NCBI RefSeq assembly: GCF_000383595.1 | Contig: NZ_KB911581.1 | Span: 4,372,496-4,436,495, forward strand | Direction: 5' to 3' | DNA length: 64,000 nucleotides | Origin: Streptomyces bottropensis ATCC 25435 | GTDB taxonomy: Bacteria > Actinomycetota > Actinomycetes > Streptomycetales > Streptomycetaceae | Shown here: piece after piece, positions 59,983 through 64,000 of the stretch | Layout of the letters: each line of letters opens with the position of its first letter | How positions within the stretch are numbered: the first letter of the stretch is position 1 | The notes under the pieces: generated by a model | Told to the model about the DNA's origin: nothing | Database searches by the model: none | The model's input: the letters and a program-made list of their open reading frames with translations, nothing else | Program-made: the position numbers and the translations under genes

Positions 59983-60215
59983 GCGCGCCCGCCCCGGCGG
60001 GCCTGCTCGCCGTCATCGACATGCAACGCGTGTTCGCCGAGCCCGACAGCCCCTGTGCGCTGTCCACGGCTCTCGCGGCGGCCGACGCGGGCGCGGAGGT
60101 GCTGGAGGCCGCCGACGCCTGCGCGGGCGCGGACGACGCGTCGCACGCCAAGGCCCTGCACGTGCTGGACCAGTACCGGCCACTCGTCCGGGTCGTGACC
60201 GTCGACGAGATCCCC
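59979..60215 (+). pseudogene. Internally deleted isochorismatase-family hydrolase
   Basis: The start overlaps the permease stop (ATGA). It reads LLAVIDMQRVFAEPDSP, the family's N-terminal strand with the catalytic Asp, and then jumps directly to CALSTALAAADAGAEV and ADACAGADDASHAKALHVLD, which is the C-terminal part beginning at the usual nucleophile Cys. About 100 central residues, including the catalytic Lys, are missing. The frame has no stop before it runs antisense into the fucosidase gene (to 60506), so the 3' end is lost too. Confidence 0.82.
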
Positions 60216-60217
60216 GG

Positions 60218-61507
60218 TCAGTCGCGGCCCGTACCCCGGTACAGGTCCAGCTCCCCGTCCAGTTCCAGGGCGAGCACGGTCGCGTACGGGTCGAGGTCGG
60301 CCTTGGCGGGGGCGTCGATCCAGGTCACTCCGGGCACGGCGTCGAGGCCGCCGATCACCCGGTGGCCCAGTTCGGCGCCCGTGCCGAGGACGGTGACCTT
60401 GCGGACGGGATTGCGCAGCCCCCGCACCGCGACGGACTCGCGCGGCACGTCGAAGCACGTCAGATACAGGGTGCGCCGGTCGGCGGACAGGGTGCTCGGA
60501 CCGTAGTGGTGCCCGGCGGGCAGCCCCGCGACCGTCCCGTGGACGGCGGCGGAGTGCCGCCCGATCCACGCGCCGAGCCCCTCCAGCCGCTCGACCTGCT
60601 CGGCGGGAATCGTCCCGTCCGCCCTGGGGCCGACGTCGAGCAGCAGATTGCCGCCCATGCCGATCGTCTCGGCGAAGTAACGCACCAGCTGCCGCACCGA
60701 CTTGTGGTTGTGGTCCGCGTGCTGGAACCCCCAGGAGTCGTTGATGGTCAGGCACAACTCCCAGGGTCCGTCGGGCGCTTCGAGCGGCACCCCCTGCTCG
60801 GGGGTGGCGTAGTCGCCGCGGCTCAGCATGCGGGCGTTCAGGACGGTGTCCGGGTTCTCTGCGAGAATCAGCTCGGCCAACTCCGGTATCCGCCACTGCT
60901 GTTCGGTGCGCTCCCACTCGCCGTCGAACCACAACAGGTCGGGGCGGTACCGCTCGACCAGCTCCCTCACCTGTCCGTCGCGGTAGGCGAGGTAGCGGTC
61001 CCAGGCCGCCGGGTCCTCCTCGCCGGGTGCGGCGTGCGAGTAGGGGTTGGCGTCGTTGCCGCCGGGGTGGGTGTTGGTCCACTGGTCGATGTCGGGGTGG
61101 CGGAGGCTCGCGTAGTCCGGGTGGTTCCAGTCGGAGTGCGAGTAGTAGAGGCCCACCTTCAGGCCCCGCTCGCGCAGCGCGTCCACGTATCCGCCGATCA
61201 GGTCCCGGCCCGCCGGGGTGCGCCGGACGACGTCCAGGTCGCCCTGCGCGGTGTCCCAAAGGGCGACGCCGTCGTGGTGGCGCGCGGTGAGCACCGCGTA
61301 TCCCGCTCCCGCCCGCGCGAACAGCTCGGCCCATGCGGTGGGGTCGTAGGCGGACGCGGTGAAGCCGTCGAGCTGTTTCATGTACTGCTCGTGTGTCACC
61401 TCGCCCCAGTAGAAGGACCAGGACTCCGGCACTCCGTCCACGGCGTAGATGCCGTAGTGGATGAAGATGCCCAGCTTGGCGGCGGGAAACCAGGGTTGCA
61501 TGGTCAT
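60218..61507 (-). CDS. Alpha-L-fucosidase, GH29
   Basis: 429 residues, no signal peptide, so intracellular. The GH29 barrel is complete: FIHYGIYAVDGVPESWSFYW, ARHHDGVALWD (His77-His78), the nucleophile Asp195 in RPDLLWFDGEWE, and SWGFQHADHNHKSVRQLVRY. A short C-terminal beta domain follows. It should release fucose from glycans or short oligosaccharides taken up by the cell. No transporter for fucosides is adjacent. The ATG at 61507 (MTMQPWFP) is used; its stop lies 3 bp from the isochorismatase remnant. Confidence 0.94.
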   Translation of the reverse strand: MTMQPWFPAAKLGIFIHYGIYAVDGVPESWSFYWGEVTHEQYMKQLDGFTASAYDPTAWAELFARAGAGYAVLTARHHDGVALWDTAQGDLDVVRRTPAGRDLIGGYVDALRERGLKVGLYYSHSDWNHPDYASLRHPDIDQWTNTHPGGNDANPYSHAAPGEEDPAAWDRYLAYRDGQVRELVERYRPDLLWFDGEWERTEQQWRIPELAELILAENPDTVLNARMLSRGDYATPEQGVPLEAPDGPWELCLTINDSWGFQHADHNHKSVRQLVRYFAETIGMGGNLLLDVGPRADGTIPAEQVERLEGLGAWIGRHSAAVHGTVAGLPAGHHYGPSTLSADRRTLYLTCFDVPRESVAVRGLRNPVRKVTVLGTGAELGHRVIGGLDAVPGVTWIDAPAKADLDPYATVLALELDGELDLYRGTGRD

Positions 61508-61720
61508 ACGGCCACGCTAGGCGGACGGTCCCGGCGCGCGCGTGGGCGCCGGTCACCACTGCTGGTCCGTTTTCACCACCGGGCGCTTCGGCGCTCGGCT
61601 CCGAGCGGCTGCCGTTCCTTCCGGCGGACGCGGTGGACGGGCCCTGGCCGGAGTGGCCGGCGATACACGGAGCGACGTAGAGGAATGCGTGCGTCCGTGT
61701 CGGGTACGCGCAGGGCGACG

Positions 61721-61747
61721 CGCCCGGTACGGACGCCGTACCGGGCG
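61721..61747. promoter_or_regulatory. 27-bp palindrome upstream of the SseB-domain gene
   Basis: CGCCCGGTACGG (61721-61732), loop ACG, CCGTACCGGGCG (61736-61747). It ends 28 bp before the ATG at 61776, in the 268-bp divergent gap with the fucosidase gene; it could be an operator or a leader hairpin. Confidence 0.5.
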
Positions 61748-61775
61748 GCCTTTCCATCACTACCTGGGATCTTCC

Positions 61776-62198
61776 ATGGACATCTCCCCCAACGGCCACC
61801 ACGCGCCCCAGGCCGCCTCGCCGGCCCAGCGCGCGCTGACCGCGCTCGCCATCGACACCCACGACACGGCCGCGCTGAACACGCTCGCCGACAGTGATGT
61901 GCTGATTCCCGTGCCGGACGACGCCGACGAGGCGGCCGTGAGCGATCCGACGGCCGTGGCGCTGCCCGTGCTGGAGCAGCCGGGCGGTGAACAGATCGTG
62001 CCGGTCTTCACCTCGGAGCCGGCGATGGCCGAACTCCTGCCCTACGTCTCGCGCTACCGCCTGGTACCCCTGGGCGCCCTGGCCTCCCAGTGGCCGGCCG
62101 ACGTCGACCTGTCCCTCACCATCGACGCCGGTTCCCCGCACGGCCTCACCCTCGACGCCCACGACGTGGGCACCCTCCTGGGAGGGCAGGGGATCTGA
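61776..62198 (+). CDS. SseB-domain protein
   Basis: 140 residues corresponding to the SseB N-terminal domain: ALTALAIDTHDTAALNTLAD, DVLIPVPDDADEA, GGEQIVPVFTSEPAMAELLP and a C-terminal SPHGLTLDAHDVGTLLGG. The domain is widespread in actinobacteria, often next to type VII secretion or stress genes; its biochemical role is unclear. ATG at 61776 is the only sensible start, with a weak ribosome site; a hairpin just upstream may influence translation. Confidence 0.85.
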   Translation: MDISPNGHHAPQAASPAQRALTALAIDTHDTAALNTLADSDVLIPVPDDADEAAVSDPTAVALPVLEQPGGEQIVPVFTSEPAMAELLPYVSRYRLVPLGALASQWPADVDLSLTIDAGSPHGLTLDAHDVGTLLGGQGI

Positions 62199-62270
62199 GT
62201 CCGGGAGCCACACGAAGAATCGGGGAGAGCAGCCCCTCGTGCCCGGTCCGGCCGGGTCGCGGGCGGGCTG

Positions 62271-62672
62271 TCAGCCCTGCCGCAGCATGCGGGCCAGCGC
62301 GTCACGCTGCAGCGGCAGCGTCTCGGCGTGCAGCTCGCGGCCCCGGTCGGTGAGAGCGACCCACACGCCGCGCCGGTCCTCCGCGCAGACGGACCGCTCG
62401 ACCAGGCCGTCCTTCTCCAGTCGGCCGATCAGCCGGGACAGCGCGCTCTGGCTGAGATGGACCTTCTCCGCGATGTTCTGCACCCGGCACAGGTCTCCGG
62501 CCGCCGTGGCGGTCGCCAGGCCCGAGGCGAGGATGTCGAGCACCTCGAAGTCGCTGGCACCGAGGCCGTGCGGATGCAGTACGCGGTCGATCTCGCACAT
62601 CGTGCGGGCGTGTACGGACAGGATGTCCCGCCACTGGTCCTCCAGCCGGACACCGGCCGTGTTCGCTGCCAT
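62271..62672 (-). CDS. MarR-family transcriptional regulator
   Basis: 133 residues with the MarR winged HTH: VQNIAEKVHLSQSALSRLIG, RLEKDGLVERSVCAEDRRGV and the wing VWVALTDRGREL. ATG at 62672. Upstream, GTGCAA/GTGCAG occurs three times (62710-62715, 62719-62724, 62725-62730), which could be its operator and would lie between it and the VOC gene on the same strand. MarR proteins typically respond to phenolic or oxidative compounds and repress themselves and a neighbour. Confidence 0.92.
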   Translation of the reverse strand: MAANTAGVRLEDQWRDILSVHARTMCEIDRVLHPHGLGASDFEVLDILASGLATATAAGDLCRVQNIAEKVHLSQSALSRLIGRLEKDGLVERSVCAEDRRGVWVALTDRGRELHAETLPLQRDALARMLRQG

Positions 62673-62743
62673 ATGTGCACGGTAACAGAGGGCGAGGTGA
62701 TTGTTTCCTGTGCAACTAGTGCAGGTGCAACGACTGCCCGCTA

Positions 62744-63097
62744 CTACTCCGCCGCGGTGTCCTGAAGGAGCCCGATCAGGTTCCCGTCCGGATCCTTCAC
62801 CGAGGCGATGAGCCTGCCGCCGCCCACGTCGTGGACGTCCTCCAGCACCTGCGCGCCGGTGACGAGCAGTGCCGCGAGGCTCGACCGGATGTCGGTGACG
62901 TGCCAGTACGGCACGGGTCCGGTCATCCCCTTCGCGTGCCCGTTCGGGTCCAGGCCCACGTCCTGCCCCGCGTCCTTGAAGCCGACGTAGTATGCCGAGT
63001 CCGCGTACGGCTCGACCTCCAGCAGGGCGCTGAACAGGGCCTTCGCCGCGGCGAGGTCCTTGACGGGGTAGATGACGGTCTGGAGTCCGGCGGTCAT
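62744..63097 (-). CDS. VOC-family (glyoxalase/bleomycin-resistance-like) protein
   Basis: 117 residues: TVIYPVKDLAAAKALFSALL, YVGFKDAGQDVGLDPNG, PYWHVTDIRSSLAALLVTGA and IASVKDPDGNLIGLLQD. Candidate metal ligands are few, so it may be a binding protein rather than an enzyme. ATG at 63097 has GGAGCAC upstream. It is followed on the same strand, after 71 bp, by the MarR gene and may be its target. Confidence 0.9.
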   Translation of the reverse strand: MTAGLQTVIYPVKDLAAAKALFSALLEVEPYADSAYYVGFKDAGQDVGLDPNGHAKGMTGPVPYWHVTDIRSSLAALLVTGAQVLEDVHDVGGGRLIASVKDPDGNLIGLLQDTAAE

Positions 63098-63248
63098 GGG
63101 GTGCTCCTCGGCGGTCGTATCGCTGGTCGCTGTGAACTGCGCTCCACGCTAGGGCGCGGGCGGCTCGGCGGGCTTCTCCGATCCTGATCGATCGATCCAG
63201 GGATGGTGTCCCTTCGACGTTCGGGCGCAGGTCCTGAAAGGCGGCGGG

Positions 63249-63308
63249 CGCAGCCCCTGCCTCTCAGGGGCGCGGGGAGCTGCGCGACCAGCCCCCGCCG
63301 GGCCCGCG
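63249..63308. repeat. Dispersed Streptomyces-type intergenic element
   Basis: Contains GCCCCTG-CCTCT-CAGGGGC (63253-63271), then GCGGGGAGCTGCGCGACCAG and CCCCC. From memory, GCGGGGAACTGCGCGACCAGC-type elements recur in hundreds of intergenic sites in Streptomyces genomes. The stem could also terminate glgB, whose stop is at 63316. Confidence 0.55.
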
Positions 63309-63315
63309 GACGGAC

Positions 63316-64000
63316 TCAGGCAGGGCGGAGCCAGACCGTGGCCAGGGGTGGCAGCGTCAGCCGGACACTGCCCGACCGCCCGTGCCACGCCACCGGCTCG
63401 CGTTCGACGGGACGTGGATCGCAGACCCCGCTCCCCCCGTACGCCACGGCGTCCGTGTTCAGCACCTCGTGCCAGGCCGGGACATCCTCGGGGACACCCA
63501 GCCGGTACTCCTGGCGCACGACCGGGCTGAAGTTGGACACGGACAACAGCGGCACCCCCTCCGCGTCGAGCCGCAGGAACGCGAAGACGTTGTCCTCGGC
63601 GGCATCCCCGCTCACCCACTGGAACCCGGCGGGATCGGTGTCCCGCTGCCAGAGCGCCGGTGTCCGGAGGTACACCGCGTTGAGATCGCGGACGAGGTCA
63701 CGCACGCCACGGTGGTCCGCCTCGGCCCCGTACCCCGGATCGAGCAGCCACCACTCTGGCCCGTGCGCCTCCGACCACTCCGCGCCCTGGGCGAACTCCT
63801 GCCCCATGAAGAGGAGTTGCTTGCCGGGGTGGGCCCACATGAAGCCCAGGTAGGCCCGGTGGTTCGCCCGCCGCTGCCACCAGTCGCCCGGCATCTTCGA
63901 CACCAGCGCCCGCTTGCCGTGCACGACCTCGTCGTGGGAGATCGGCAGGACGTAGTTCTCGCTGTACGCGTACACCATCGAGAAGGTCATCTCGTCGTGG
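63316..64000 (-). CDS. glgB: 1,4-alpha-glucan branching enzyme GlgB, 5' part outside window
   Basis: About 228 C-terminal codons are present. TFSMVYAYSENYVLPISHDEVVHGK is the highly conserved GlgB region that contains a catalytic-site His-Asp (SHDEVVHG); KQLLFMGQEFAQGAEWSE, ALWQRDTDPAGFQWVSGDAAEDN and the C-terminal beta domain follow. It forms alpha-1,6 branches in glycogen; in Streptomyces it acts with the GlgE/TreS/Pep2 trehalose-to-glucan pathway, whose genes would be expected beyond the window edge. The gene continues past 64000. Confidence 0.95.
   Translation of the reverse strand, partial: HDEMTFSMVYAYSENYVLPISHDEVVHGKRALVSKMPGDWWQRRANHRAYLGFMWAHPGKQLLFMGQEFAQGAEWSEAHGPEWWLLDPGYGAEADHRGVRDLVRDLNAVYLRTPALWQRDTDPAGFQWVSGDAAEDNVFAFLRLDAEGVPLLSVSNFSPVVRQEYRLGVPEDVPAWHEVLNTDAVAYGGSGVCDPRPVEREPVAWHGRSGSVRLTLPPLATVWLRPA

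Overview
The window is a high-GC actinobacterial chromosome segment. GC-rich third codon positions, many GTG starts, ATGA/GTGA stop-start overlaps and families such as large ATP-binding LuxR regulators, SpoIIE-type phosphatases, DUF1272 and ROK regulators all point to Streptomyces or a very close relative. I see no rRNA, tRNA, CRISPR array, transposase or integrase. Coding density is high and genes lie on both strands. The first gene (amidase) and the last (glgB) run off the window.

Layout. 1-3.4 kb: an amidase translationally coupled to a divergent Nramp-type carrier, facing an Lrp-type regulator across a promoter region with a 16-bp tandem repeat and a G-quadruplex motif. 3.5-7.2 kb: a DeoR regulator divergent from a SIS-domain isomerase and a class II aldolase (amino-sugar catabolism type, no kinase beside them), then an AraC regulator. 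7.2-16.5 kb: rlmG, two small membrane proteins, a ROK regulator, GtrA, DUF1272, an RsbW-like ATPase, a cysteine-synthase-like PLP enzyme with an operator-like palindrome, and a second DeoR regulator. 16.7-25.6 kb: a membrane protein with a GHSQGS hydrolase motif behind a 19-codon leader ORF, a secreted S33 peptidase with the only TTA codon I found, a beta-helix/AAA+ fusion, an Rv1733c-like membrane protein, a MOSC protein and a Pro/Gln-rich protein. 25.9-33.3 kb: TerD-family protein, HpnB-like glycosyltransferase, Asp/Glu racemase, membrane proteins, apolipoprotein N-acyltransferase and a Nudix hydrolase. 33.6-35.6 kb is a decay patch: an AidB-like acyl-CoA dehydrogenase and an ion channel, both internally deleted, flank an intact TetR gene.

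The most striking unit is a 12.8-kb minus-strand operon at 35682-48447: a DUF4132-like protein, a 1636-residue protein, a MoxR-type AAA+ ATPase, a DUF5682-VWA fusion and a SWIM zinc-finger protein. Three of its four junctions are 4-bp stop-start overlaps; the fourth carries a strong hairpin, and a 19-bp perfect stem follows the last gene. From memory the set matches the uncharacterised Escherichia coli yehI (molR)-yehL-yehM-yehP-yehQ genes, here as one operon with the yehM and yehP parts fused. MoxR ATPases usually act as chaperones with VWA partners, so an ATP-driven complex is likely, but its substrate is unknown.

49-64 kb: a PAS/SpoIIE phosphatase, a LigA-type DNA ligase, an AraC-glyoxalase pair, an N-terminally extended GAPDH, a LuxR-type ATPase regulator divergent from an NCS1 permease, a gutted isochorismatase remnant, a GH29 fucosidase, an SseB-domain protein, a MarR regulator with a VOC protein, and the 3' part of glgB preceded by a dispersed Streptomyces-type intergenic repeat. 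Family calls rest on motifs read by eye; no database was searched.
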